Origin: Odoribacteraceae bacterium
GTDB taxonomy: Bacteria > Bacteroidota > Bacteroidia > Bacteroidales > Marinifilaceae
Assembly: GCA_031259905.1 (NCBI GenBank)
Contig: JAIRKS010000104.1
Coordinates: 1-14,148 of the forward strand
Reading direction: 5' to 3'
DNA length: 14,148 nucleotides
Under the pieces are notes generated by a model that was not told the DNA's origin, searched no databases, and was given only the letters and a program-made list of their open reading frames with translations. Shown piece after piece: positions 1 to 7,542 of the stretch; position 1 is the first letter of the stretch, and each line of letters opens with the position of its first letter. Both the position numbers and the translations under genes were made by a program.

Positions 1-56
1 CCCCCCGTCACGCGTGGCCAGCTTAATGCCTGCCCGTGCTACGGGCTGGAGGGGGT

Positions 57-82
57 GCAGGGGGAAAACATTTTCCCCCTGC
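57..82. terminator. Perfect 12-bp inverted repeat, possible terminator downstream of rocD
   Basis: Bases 57-68 and 71-82 are exact reverse complements (GCAGGGGGAAAA against TTTTCCCCCTGC) with only CA between them, about 40 bp past the rocD stop. The position suits a transcript end. The A/T pairs lie inside the stem, and no T-run follows it on the minus strand, where the next bases are ACCCCC, so it is not a textbook intrinsic terminator. A smaller hairpin (GCCCGT, GCT, ACGGGC) sits next to it at 32-46. Bases 1-120 otherwise hold no gene I can support. It could instead be a 3'-end stabilising hairpin or a bidirectional terminator for a gene beyond the left edge. Confidence 0.4.
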
Positions 83-120
83 CTGGTCAGGGTGCGGGGG
101 AGGGCCTGTCGCGCGGCGGT

Positions 121-1338
121 TTACCGGGCGTCGAGGTCGCTGATGGTTTTCTTGATGATGTCGATGGCCTCGCGCAGCTCCGGCTCGGTGATGACGAGCG
201 GCGGGGCGAAGCGGATGATGTGCTCGTGCGTGGGCTTGGCGAGCAGACCGTTGTCGCGCAACTTCAAGCAGACGTCCCAGGCGGTCTCGTTGCCGCTGGG
301 GCGGATGACGACGGCGTTGAGGAGACCCTTTCCGCGTACCAGCTCGACGCGATCGGAGGTGATAGCGCCGATCTCGCGGCGGAAGATCTCGCCGAGGCAG
401 CGGGCGTTCTCGACGAGGTTCTCGTCCTTGATGATCTGCAGGGCGGCGATGGAGACGCGGCACGCGACGGGATTGCCGCCGTACGTGGAGCCGTGCTCGC
501 CGGGCTTGATGGTAAGCATGATCTCGTCGTCGGCGAGGACGGCAGAGACGGGCATGGCGCCGCCGGAGAGGGCCTTGCCGAGGATGAGGATGTCGGGGCG
601 GACCTCCTCGTGATCGCAGGCGAGCATCTTGCCGGTGCGGGCGATGCCGGTCTGCACCTCGTCGGCGAGGAAGAGCACGCGTCGCGCCTTGCAGAGGTCG
701 GCGGCCTCGCGCAGGTAGCCCGGGTCGGGGACGTAGACGCCGGCCTCGCCCTGGATGGGTTCGAGGAGGAACCCGGCGACGTCGGGATCCTCGAGGGCAC
801 GCTCGAGGGCGGGGATGTCGTTGTAGGGAACGCGGGTGAAACCCGGCGTGAAGGGGCCGAAGCCGGCGTAGGAGGAGGGATCGTCGGAGAGACCGACGAT
901 GGTGATCGTGCGCCCGTGGAAGTTACCGTCGCAGACGATGATCCGGGCGCGATCGGGCGCGATCCCCTTGACGTCGTACGCCCAGCGGCGGCACAGCTTG
1001 AGGGCGGTCTCGTCGGCCTCGGCGCCGGTGTTCATGGGGAGCACCTTGTCGTAGCCGAAGTAGCGCGTGACGTACTCCTCCCACTCGCCGAGGACGTCGT
1101 TGTAGAAGGCGCGGGAGGTGAGGGTGAGCAGCGCCGCCTGCTCGGTCATGGCCCGGACGATGCGCGGGTGGCAGTGCCCCTGGTTGACGGCGGAATAGGC
1201 GGAGAGGAAATCGAAATAACGTTTCCCCTCGATGTCCCAGAGGTAAATGCCTTTCCCTTCCCGTAGCACGACGGGAAGCGGGTGATAATTGTGAGCGCCG
1301 TAACGGGCCTCGCGTTGAATGTAGTCGATTGGTTTCAT
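121..1338 (-). CDS. rocD: Ornithine--oxo-acid aminotransferase (ornithine delta-aminotransferase)
   Basis: A PLP-dependent class III (fold type I) cytosolic aminotransferase of 405 residues, the usual length. It moves the delta-amino group of L-ornithine to 2-oxoglutarate, giving glutamate-5-semialdehyde and linking arginine/ornithine to proline and glutamate. What marks it as RocD rather than ArgD is the N-terminal NYHPLPV (17-23) and LSAYSAVNQGHCHP (45-58). These hold the tyrosines (Y18, Y48) matching the substrate-pocket tyrosines of ornithine aminotransferases. Also present are NTGAEA (103-108), HGRT (141-144, R143 being the expected carboxylate contact), EPIQGEAG (193-200), ADEVQTG (225-231), the PLP lysine K255 in LGKALSGG, and R376 in RFAPP. 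The ATG follows an A-rich leader (AAACAAAACAAGAAA) with no clear Shine-Dalgarno site. It lies 33 bp behind the tamB stop with no -7 box in the gap, so co-transcription from tamB is plausible. Confidence 0.95.
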   Translation of the reverse strand: MKPIDYIQREARYGAHNYHPLPVVLREGKGIYLWDIEGKRYFDFLSAYSAVNQGHCHPRIVRAMTEQAALLTLTSRAFYNDVLGEWEEYVTRYFGYDKVLPMNTGAEADETALKLCRRWAYDVKGIAPDRARIIVCDGNFHGRTITIVGLSDDPSSYAGFGPFTPGFTRVPYNDIPALERALEDPDVAGFLLEPIQGEAGVYVPDPGYLREAADLCKARRVLFLADEVQTGIARTGKMLACDHEEVRPDILILGKALSGGAMPVSAVLADDEIMLTIKPGEHGSTYGGNPVACRVSIAALQIIKDENLVENARCLGEIFRREIGAITSDRVELVRGKGLLNAVVIRPSGNETAWDVCLKLRDNGLLAKPTHEHIIRFAPPLVITEPELREAIDIIKKTISDLDAR

Positions 1339-1371
1339 TTTCTTGTTTTGTTTATTGGTATTACATCGTGT

Positions 1372-4300
1372 TTACTTCTCACGTGGTTTTTTATTCTTGA
1401 ACAGTCCCAGGTAATTCCGGAGGAGTTCCCTGAACGTGTCGAAATACTCCTGGTAAGAGACGCCGATCCCCTGCACCGTTTCTGTCGCGTTATACGTGAT
1501 CTTGTTATCGGTATGAGAATACGCCTTCAACTTGAGCGTTCCCGGCGGGTTCAGCTTCACGTCGACATCGAAATCACCGGTGACGGGCGTTTGTCCGGAC
1601 CCTTTCGTGCCGTCGATGACGTTCCCGTTCGCGGAGATAGAGATGCGGTTATTCCAGACGCGGGTGGAGAGCGCGATCTCGAACTCGTTATTCGTCTCGC
1701 GGTCGCCGGGGCGGTAGGCGACGCCGATGTCGAGGTTAGAGGTAAGGCGGGAGAGCCAGCGGGAGAACTGCCGGGAGAGCATCTCGCTGGCGGTGGCGAC
1801 GCCCGTCTGGTAGCCGGCGTCGCGGATCATGATCTCCTCCGCGTCCCGCGGGTAGAAGCGGTTCATGAGGAGGAGGGCGAAGACCTGCTTGTTGATCTCG
1901 TCGGGACTATCGAGGAGGCTCTGCAAGGTGCTGCGCGTGCGGGTATCGAGGGAGGGGAACTCGATGCCGAAGTTAATCGTGGGGTTCATGAGATTCTCGG
2001 TGAGGTGGAGGGTGCACTCGACGGGCACCTTGGTGCTGTAATCGCGCGTGTCCCAGTCGCTGACGGCATTCTGCACGAGATCGCCGAGGGCGGTGCGCAG
2101 GGGATACAGCGCGGTGACGTCGATGGTCGCGTTCGTGAGGCTCCCGTTCCACTCGATGTGTCCTCCGGAGTGCAGGATAAACTGCTTGTTGACGAGGTTA
2201 CCCATCGTGAAGAGGTACTCTCCCTGCTCGATGACGTACTCCCCGAAGAGGTTCATCTGCTTATCCTTTTCGAGCGACAGGCGGAGGTTGCCGTGCCCGA
2301 TGCTCTTGAGGATATCGCCGACGGTGGGGTCGAGGATGAGCTGCAGCTCGAGGTCGTTCGTGATCTCGATCGCGACGTTCAGGTCGAGCGAGGCGGCGGG
2401 CGAGAGGGTTTGTCGCCGTCGTCCGGGGGCGGGGGCACGCGCGTCGCCGCGGGACGCGTTGATGAAGTGCAGGAAGTTGTACTCGTCTTCCAGCCCGGTG
2501 CTCTCCAGCGGGACAAACAGGCGCGACCCGCGGCCGGTCTTCAAGTTAGCGACGACGGTCGGGACGCCCGCCGGGTCGTGCATCCTTGCCCTTCCCGATA
2601 TGGCGACCTGCCCGTGCACGGCCTCCTGCCACGTGGTTGGCGCGTTGAGGATCAAGAAATCTTTAAACAGCAGGTTAACGTCGTGGTGTCCCTTCACGAT
2701 GTCATAATAGCCGGACATGCCGACGGCGTTACTATTATCATCCTGCAATTTCAGGCGATCGAAGAGCACGCGGTTCTCCTTGATCTCGACGCGATCGTTG
2801 ATGGTAAACGTCGTGTGCAGGGGTTCGACGGGGACGGTTACCCGGTCAAACTGCAAGTAGCCATCGAGGAGCGGCGCGTGGGAAGGCCCTTGCAGGGTAA
2901 CGATCCCGGAGATACTCCCGCTGCCGGTCTCCTCGACGCCGGGGATATAGCTCGTGACCTGCCTCGCGTCGAGCGACGAGAGGATGCACTGCAAGTAGAG
3001 ATCGTTCGTGGACGGGTTATAATACCCGTTCGCGGAGACCGGCACGCGGTCATTGACGTGATTGGCGATATCGAGGCGCAGCCGTTTCTGCCGGGCATCC
3101 CAGTAGGAATGGGCGTTGAGCGTGCCGAGCGTGTCCCCCGCGATCCCCCACCTGGACAGCTCGACGTTCGCGTGGACGAGCCGGTCGCGGTAGAAGTCCT
3201 GCACGCGCACGTGTCCGTTGAGAATCCCGGTGAGCGGGACGCGATTCCCCAGCAACACGCGGTTCAGGTCGGCGATCTCGAGATTCTCGCACTGCACGAG
3301 CAGCGTGTCGCGCGGGCTTTCCCCGACGCGTCCCTTGAGGCGGAAGAGCTGGTCATCGTGACGGATCTCGAAGTTATTAATAAAGTAATTATCGCGCTCC
3401 TTGAGGACGAGCGACCGTTCCACCTTCCACACGGTATCCCCGATGATGATCACGCCGGGATGCACGAGCAGCTGCGTCACGTGGCGGTCGCCGTAGCGCG
3501 AGAGGCCAAGGTCGAGGGAGAGCGCGCCGCTATACGTCTCCCGTCCCCAGTTATTCCACGTGAGTTCACTCGCGACGCGATCGGGTCGTACCCTTGTCAC
3601 CTCGCGGAGGTTATAGATCCTGCCGACGGGTTCGTAATGCAGCTGCTCCGCCGTGCAGGTACTCTCGACGGAATCCCTGTCCCCGTCGACGCGCAGCCGC
3701 GGCCCGGCGAGGTGAAACTTCTCCCAGCCGACCGAGTCGGCGGTGAACTCCAGGTGGATATTGCCTGCCTTGTCGTGCCGCGCGGCGAGGGTCGCCTCGT
3801 CCGCGAGGGAGAGGCCGGGGAGGACGAGCGGGAGGAGATCGTTGAGCCTTTTCATGGTGACAGAGCAAGCGAAGTCGAACTCGCGGAGGGGCGGTTGCTT
3901 GTCCTTCTCTATCGAGGGGAAATAGGTTGAGAGGAGGTACTTCCAGAGCGTTTCCGGCTGCAGCTGCCGGTAGTTTCCCGTCAGCTCCGCGTCGATCAGG
4001 TCCGAGGCGAGGGTTGTCTTCCCGTCGTCACGCCCCGCGTCGTGCGTGAAGCGGATCGTGTCGATGGCGACCTTGCCGCGCTCGCTGGAGTAATCGAGGG
4101 ACGCGACCAGTAGCGCCGCGTGACAGGTGTCGCGTCCCTCCGTCCATTCCCCGTCGAAGCGCGCGTCGACGGACTCTCCCCGCGCGAAGAGCGCCGGCGC
4201 CCACGCGTCCCACGTGTCGAGGTGCAGCTCGCCGCGGCCGCGTATGGCGGTCATGGAGTCCCGCGATTCGTATTCCATGTTGACGCGGGCGCGGATGGAG

Positions 4301-5811
4301 TCGTTATCGACGGAGAGGCTGACGTCGTAGCGATCCCCCTCCCCTCGCGCGGCGACCTGCACGCGGCGCAACCGGGTGTTGAAGAGCGCGACGCGCGGCG
4401 CCTCGCCTTCCAGCGTGAAGGTGCTCTCGCGCGCCTTTCCCCCGGAGAACTTCCCGTTGAACGCGCCGGCGCCCAGGGCATCCTGCCCGGAGAGCAGGGC
4501 GTAGTCGACGCGATTCAGGCGGAGGTCGCCGGCGTAACGATAGCCGGCCGTGTCTGCCTGGTACGTCATGTAGATCGTGCCGCCGGCGCCCGGCGTGGCG
4601 CTGCGTGCCGCGAGGGCGAAGTCGTCGAGCGTGCCGGAGAAGTACCCGAATATAATAAAGGTGTCGTAGCGATCGAGGAAGCCGGGGAGCGGCAGGTAAT
4701 GCTCCTCCAGCCACGGCAGGTAGATCTCCCGCAACTCTCCCGCGACGAGGCTCGACTCCTGCAGCATGATCTCGAAGCGGGTGTCGGCGACGCGCGGCAG
4801 CCCGCGGGAGCGGAACGACGCGCGGACGCGGCTCTTCTCGCCGAGGCACACGTCCAGGTTTTTCCCCGCGAGGGCGACCACGGTGCCATAAATCTCGCCG
4901 CTTCCCGTGATCAGGTTATCCATGCCCAGGAGCGTGCCGTTGAAATAGGCGAGGTCGTCGAGGTATACCGCCGCGTCGGAGAAGACGTACCGCTGGGGCA
5001 TCTTTCGGACGAAGTCCTGCCAGTAGCCGGCGCCGGGCACCCACTCGTGCACGAGGGTATCGAGGTGCAGGCGACTCTTTCCCGCGCGGATCGTGCCGTC
5101 CGTCACGAGCAGGCGCGCGTCCTCCAGCAGCACGTTAGCGGTCAACTCGCGCAACGCGAACCCCGACTTCTCCTTCAGGCTTAGCCCCTCGACGCGCGCC
5201 CGGAAGCGTCCCGCCGGGAAGTCTATCGAGCGCAGCACCGCGTTTACCTCGCGACACTCCACGTCCGTCCAGTTGATGCCCTGCTCCGCGGGACGGATCG
5301 TCGCCTCCGCGTAATTGACGCGGCAATCCCGCAGCTCCACCCGCGACAGGTTGACCTTCCAGCCGGGGTGCGCGGCGGCGAGCGTGTCCCGGCGCGAGAA
5401 CGCGTCCATCAGTCGGTCGAGAGCAGACGCCTCCCGCCGTCCCTTGTCCGGCGCGCGGTAGTTGAGGTAGGCATTGTCGAGGCGCAGCTCCTTGACGGTG
5501 CACGAGCGGTGCATGAGCCGGAAGGAATCCAGCCGCGCGAAGAGCCGCCCGACGAAGAGCAGGGTATCCTGCCGCTCGTCCCGCAGCAGCACCTCCTCGA
5601 GGACGACGGTCTCCAGGAAACGGAAGTCCACCCTCCCGATGGAAAGCTCCAGCCCGGTACGCTCGTGGAGTTGCCGCGTGAAGTACGCGATCAGTTTCGT
5701 TTGCACGCGCGGGGTCATCAGCGTGAGGTAAAGTCCCATCACCGCTGCTCCCAGGAGAATCACACACAGGGAAAATATATTGGCTATCTTTTTAATGCTC
5801 CTCGTCTTCAT
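1372..5811 (-). CDS. tamB: Translocation/assembly module protein TamB (DUF490 domain)
   Basis: A large AsmA/TamB-family protein of 1479 residues. In this family an N-terminal anchor sits in the inner membrane and a long beta-rich groove spans the periplasm towards a BamA-like outer-membrane partner. Proposed roles are outer-membrane protein assembly and phospholipid transport. Visible features are a basic N-terminus, one hydrophobic helix at about 9-31, roughly 1100 residues of alternating beta-strand sequence with no enzyme motif, a polar Pro/Arg-rich linker at about 1121-1140, and the conserved C-terminal TamB domain at about 1150-1479. That domain includes PTVGDILK, GEYVIEQGEYLFTMGN and LLLMNRFYP. 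The same frame has an ATG 13 codons earlier (5850). I chose 5811 because the added residues are not signal-like and because the -7 box at 5821-5828 would put the transcript start after 5850. No TamA/BamA-type gene is in the window. The family is clear; the function in this organism is by analogy. Confidence 0.93.
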   Translation of the reverse strand: MKTRSIKKIANIFSLCVILLGAAVMGLYLTLMTPRVQTKLIAYFTRQLHERTGLELSIGRVDFRFLETVVLEEVLLRDERQDTLLFVGRLFARLDSFRLMHRSCTVKELRLDNAYLNYRAPDKGRREASALDRLMDAFSRRDTLAAAHPGWKVNLSRVELRDCRVNYAEATIRPAEQGINWTDVECREVNAVLRSIDFPAGRFRARVEGLSLKEKSGFALRELTANVLLEDARLLVTDGTIRAGKSRLHLDTLVHEWVPGAGYWQDFVRKMPQRYVFSDAAVYLDDLAYFNGTLLGMDNLITGSGEIYGTVVALAGKNLDVCLGEKSRVRASFRSRGLPRVADTRFEIMLQESSLVAGELREIYLPWLEEHYLPLPGFLDRYDTFIIFGYFSGTLDDFALAARSATPGAGGTIYMTYQADTAGYRYAGDLRLNRVDYALLSGQDALGAGAFNGKFSGGKARESTFTLEGEAPRVALFNTRLRRVQVAARGEGDRYDVSLSVDNDSIRARVNMEYESRDSMTAIRGRGELHLDTWDAWAPALFARGESVDARFDGEWTEGRDTCHAALLVASLDYSSERGKVAIDTIRFTHDAGRDDGKTTLASDLIDAELTGNYRQLQPETLWKYLLSTYFPSIEKDKQPPLREFDFACSVTMKRLNDLLPLVLPGLSLADEATLAARHDKAGNIHLEFTADSVGWEKFHLAGPRLRVDGDRDSVESTCTAEQLHYEPVGRIYNLREVTRVRPDRVASELTWNNWGRETYSGALSLDLGLSRYGDRHVTQLLVHPGVIIIGDTVWKVERSLVLKERDNYFINNFEIRHDDQLFRLKGRVGESPRDTLLVQCENLEIADLNRVLLGNRVPLTGILNGHVRVQDFYRDRLVHANVELSRWGIAGDTLGTLNAHSYWDARQKRLRLDIANHVNDRVPVSANGYYNPSTNDLYLQCILSSLDARQVTSYIPGVEETGSGSISGIVTLQGPSHAPLLDGYLQFDRVTVPVEPLHTTFTINDRVEIKENRVLFDRLKLQDDNSNAVGMSGYYDIVKGHHDVNLLFKDFLILNAPTTWQEAVHGQVAISGRARMHDPAGVPTVVANLKTGRGSRLFVPLESTGLEDEYNFLHFINASRGDARAPAPGRRRQTLSPAASLDLNVAIEITNDLELQLILDPTVGDILKSIGHGNLRLSLEKDKQMNLFGEYVIEQGEYLFTMGNLVNKQFILHSGGHIEWNGSLTNATIDVTALYPLRTALGDLVQNAVSDWDTRDYSTKVPVECTLHLTENLMNPTINFGIEFPSLDTRTRSTLQSLLDSPDEINKQVFALLLMNRFYPRDAEEIMIRDAGYQTGVATASEMLSRQFSRWLSRLTSNLDIGVAYRPGDRETNNEFEIALSTRVWNNRISISANGNVIDGTKGSGQTPVTGDFDVDVKLNPPGTLKLKAYSHTDNKITYNATETVQGIGVSYQEYFDTFRELLRNYLGLFKNKKPREK

Positions 5812-5820
5812 ACAGTGAAG

Positions 5821-5851
5821 CAAATTTATGTAATATTGCAGGGAAAACAAC
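5821..5851 (-). promoter_or_regulatory. Bacteroidota-type promoter for tamB
   Basis: On the minus strand, GTTG (5851-5848) is followed after 19 bp by TAAATTTG (5828-5821). This matches the Bacteroidota housekeeping promoter pattern, a TTTG-like -33 box, about 19 bp, and an exact TAnnTTTG. Only 9 bases lie between the -7 box and the ATG at 5811, so the predicted transcript has a leader of a few bases or none. An inverted repeat CTTCA-N5-TGAAG (5806-5820) covers the predicted start site and the tamB start codon. Confidence 0.6.
5831..5838 (+). promoter_or_regulatory. Candidate -7 box for the hydroxyacid dehydrogenase gene
   Basis: TAATATTG differs at one base from TAnnTTTG and lies 30 bp before the ATG at 5869, followed by an A-rich leader ending in AAGAATAAA. 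No good -33 TTTG is visible 19 bp upstream. It overlaps the divergent tamB promoter, so the two polymerases would compete for the same 57 bp. Confidence 0.35.
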
Positions 5852-5868
5852 TTACACGAAAGAATAAA

Positions 5869-6798
5869 ATGAAAATATTAGTCACGTCACGAATTCCCGT
5901 CGAGTCGTTCTCCGCGTTGAGCGACGAGCACGCGTACACGCTCCCGGAGCGCGAGCACTTTACCGACGCGGAACTGTTCCGTCTCATCGGCGATCACGAC
6001 GCCCTCATTCCCATCTTCACCCGCCCGCTCTCCCGCGCGCTCGTCGAGGCCGGGCGACGCCTGCGGATCATCAGCAACTTCGGCGTCGGGTACAATAACA
6101 TCGACGTCGTCCACGCGCGCGCGCTCGGCATCACCGTCTGCAACACCCCGCGGAGCGTCTGCTTCCCCACCGCCGAGATGACCATCGCGCTGATGCTCGG
6201 CATCGCCCGGCGCGTCGCCGAGTGCGACAGGCGGTTGCGCGTCGAGCGGGAGAGCATGTGGGGGACGATGCGAAACCTCGGCGTCACGCTCGAAGGACGC
6301 GTCCTCGGCATCATCGGCATGGGCAACATCGGCCAGACCGTCGCCCGCCTGGCCGCGGCGTTCTGCATGGAGGTCATCTATCACAACCGCGCCACCCGCG
6401 TCGAGGGGTACGAGCGCGTGGAGCTGGACGACCTGCTGCGACGCGCGGATTTCGTCTCCATCCACGCGCCGCTGACCGCCGCCACGCGCTGCATGATCGG
6501 GGAACGGGAACTCGCCTTGATGAAACCCACGGCGTTCCTGGTCAACACGGCACGCGGGGCGATCGTCCACGAGGAAGCACTGGCCGCGTGCCTCGCGCGC
6601 CGCGGCATCGCCGGCGCCGCGCTCGACGTCTTCGAGGACGAGCCGCGCGTCACCGAGCTGCTGTACGGGCTGGACAACGTCGTGCTCTCCCCGCACAACG
6701 CTACCGGAACGGTAGACACGCGCGTCGCTACCGGTCGCGAGGCCGTCGCGAACATCCTGAACTTTCACGCCGGGCAACCGACGAACGTGGTGAACTGA
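5869..6798 (+). CDS. D-isomer-specific 2-hydroxyacid dehydrogenase (NAD(P)-dependent)
   Basis: A cytosolic enzyme of 309 residues, normal for the family, which reversibly reduces 2-oxoacids to D-2-hydroxyacids. The Rossmann motif GMGNIG is at 150-155. The catalytic triad is present: R229 in NTARG, E258 in EDEP and H276 in SPHNATGT. After the second Rossmann strand the sequence reads IYHNRA (170-175), with no acidic residue where NAD-specific members usually carry Asp. I infer a preference for NADPH, as in glyoxylate/hydroxypyruvate reductases. The frame is open far upstream (from 5368, inside tamB on the other strand), but the true start is the ATG at 5869. It begins the conserved N-terminus MKILVTSRIP and follows an A-rich leader. 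The gene is divergent from tamB and closed by the hairpin at 6822. Glyoxylate, hydroxypyruvate, gluconate and aryl-pyruvates are all possible substrates, and I cannot choose between them. Confidence 0.9.
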   Translation: MKILVTSRIPVESFSALSDEHAYTLPEREHFTDAELFRLIGDHDALIPIFTRPLSRALVEAGRRLRIISNFGVGYNNIDVVHARALGITVCNTPRSVCFPTAEMTIALMLGIARRVAECDRRLRVERESMWGTMRNLGVTLEGRVLGIIGMGNIGQTVARLAAAFCMEVIYHNRATRVEGYERVELDDLLRRADFVSIHAPLTAATRCMIGERELALMKPTAFLVNTARGAIVHEEALAACLARRGIAGAALDVFEDEPRVTELLYGLDNVVLSPHNATGTVDTRVATGREAVANILNFHAGQPTNVVN

Positions 6799-6821
6799 CC
6801 GGCGTTTGCCCGTCCCCCGTT

Positions 6822-6854
6822 CACGAACCGTCGCCCCGCGGCGGTTTTTTCGTG
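6822..6854 (+). terminator. Intrinsic terminator of the hydroxyacid dehydrogenase gene
   Basis: CCGTCGC (6828-6834) pairs with GCGGCGG (6838-6844) across a CCC loop with one T-G wobble, followed directly by six T (6845-6850). Flanking CACGAA and TTCGTG could extend the stem around the T-run, so it may also work in reverse. It lies 24 bp past the stop. Confidence 0.75.
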
Positions 6855-6867
6855 ACCTCCCCGCCCG

Positions 6868-6894
6868 CGGCGTCGCCGCCTTGCCGCCGTTTTT
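6868..6894 (+). terminator. Possible second, weaker terminator hairpin
   Basis: CGGCG (6868-6872) pairs with CGCCG (6885-6889) across a 12-base loop and is followed by TTTTT. The stem is only 5 bp, and a competing hairpin (GCGGCG, T, CGCCGC at 6867-6879) uses the same bases. It would back up the terminator at 6822. Confidence 0.3.
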
Positions 6895-6948
6895 CGGCCT
6901 GCTCGCGCGACACGTCGACGGCGAGAATCAAAATTCCGGCTTCCTTTA

Positions 6949-7320
6949 TAACTTGCGCGAAGGCCAAAGCAGGGGGTCGCACTTTACCGCGGAACGTGCG
7001 CGAAAGGGTAGTTAGGGGGTCGTACTATATTATTGAACGTGCGCGAAAGAGTAGTTAGGGGGTCGAACTGTATTATTGAACGTGCGCGAAGGGGAAATCA
7101 GGGGGTCGTACTATATAATTGAACGTGCGCGAAGGGATGATCATGGGGTCGTACTATATAATTGAACGCGCGCGAAGGGGAAATCAGAGGGTCGTACTAT
7201 ATCATTGAACGCGTGCGAAGGGGTGCGGCAAAAGCGGGGCTAGCCGCGGAGCACACGAGGAAAGGTACGGGAAAAGCGCGGCTGGCCGCGGAACGCGCTG
7301 GGACGGGTGCCGACATTCCG
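6949..7320. repeat. Array of about nine 43-bp direct tandem repeats
   Basis: Units start at 6949, 6992, 7035, 7078, 7121, 7164, 7207, 7249 and 7291. The first six are exactly 43 bp, the next two are 42 bp, and the last is degenerate. Units 2-6 (6992-7206) are the best conserved. Each reads GAACGYGCGCGAA, a variable stretch of about 10 bases, GGGGTCGTACTATA (GAACTGTA in unit 3), then an AT-rich end and ATTG running into the next unit. Units 1, 7 and 8 end in CCGCG instead. There are no spacers, so it is not CRISPR. The 43-bp period shifts the reading frame every unit, so it is not a repeat protein. Units 2-6 each carry TAnnATTG at 7028, 7071, 7114, 7157 and 7200, one base away from the Bacteroidota -7 box. 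Function is unknown; a protein-binding array, a promoter array or a simple minisatellite are all possible. Confidence 0.9.
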
Positions 7321-7355
7321 CGGGACACGCGCGCGGGGAGTTCGTTTCTTTTTCG

Positions 7356-7362
7356 TATCTTG
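7356..7362 (+). promoter_or_regulatory. Weak promoter-like site upstream of iorAB
   Basis: TATCTTG follows a T-rich stretch (TTTCTTTTTCG, 7345-7355), the layout of other promoters in this window. It is one T short of TAnnTTTG. If used, transcription would start near 7368 and give iorA an untranslated leader of about 175 bases that contains the short ORF at 7384. No better promoter is visible closer to iorA; TATTATTT at 7502-7509 matches only 6 of 8 positions. Confidence 0.35.
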
Positions 7363-7383
7363 CCGCCCGTAAACAACCAGGGA

Positions 7384-7458
7384 ATGTATCTTCCATCAGA
7401 ATATTACTTTGTTTTGGCCTATATTATAGGCGTGATGAAACTCTTCGGGGGATTGTAA
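7384..7458 (+). CDS. Possible 24-residue leader peptide rich in Tyr and Phe
   Basis: A short ORF (ATG to TAA) lies 84 bp upstream of iorA. Six of its 24 residues are aromatic: Y2, Y7, Y8, F9, Y13 and F21, including a YYF run. It has no tryptophan. An ORF of this kind before genes for aryl-pyruvate metabolism would suit a leader peptide that senses aromatic amino acid supply. After its stop come a small GTCGCGAC palindrome (7464-7471) and a GGCGC-N6-GCGCC hairpin (7481-7496), but neither has a T-run, so classical attenuation is not supported. Its codons are AT-rich, unlike neighbouring genes. A chance ORF in an AT-rich promoter region explains that equally well, since such sequence favours Tyr and Phe codons. 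I recognise no homologue. Confidence 0.2.
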   Translation: MYLPSEYYFVLAYIIGVMKLFGGL

Positions 7459-7542
7459 GGATCGTCGCGACACGACTCCCGGCGCCCTCGCGCGCCACAC
7501 TATTATTTACACGAACCAACTGAATACATAATCCCTTTCATT

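Noticed and set aside
1282..3930. Long open frame on the plus strand opposite tamB
   Set aside because: It is antisense to a well-supported TamB and its product is low-complexity Val/Asp/Arg/Glu-rich with no domain I recognise. Such frames are expected opposite GC-rich codons.
5812..5850. Upstream ATG at 5850 as the tamB start
   Set aside because: It would put the promoter -7 box inside the coding region and adds 13 residues before a normal basic-plus-hydrophobic anchor.
6949..7320. CRISPR array
   Set aside because: Units are contiguous with no unique spacers, the variable part is only about 10 bases and sometimes identical between units, and there are no cas genes.
7021..7458. Repeat-containing protein with a GSYYIIER-like segment
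   Set aside because: The 43-bp period changes frame each unit, so the segment recurs in different frames and stops occur in every frame. The only ATG frame that continues (7162-7458) covers the end of the array and has no conserved product.
7502..7509. TATTATTT as the iorA promoter
   Set aside because: It matches only 6 of 8 positions of TAnnTTTG and has a GC-rich sequence where the -33 box should be.
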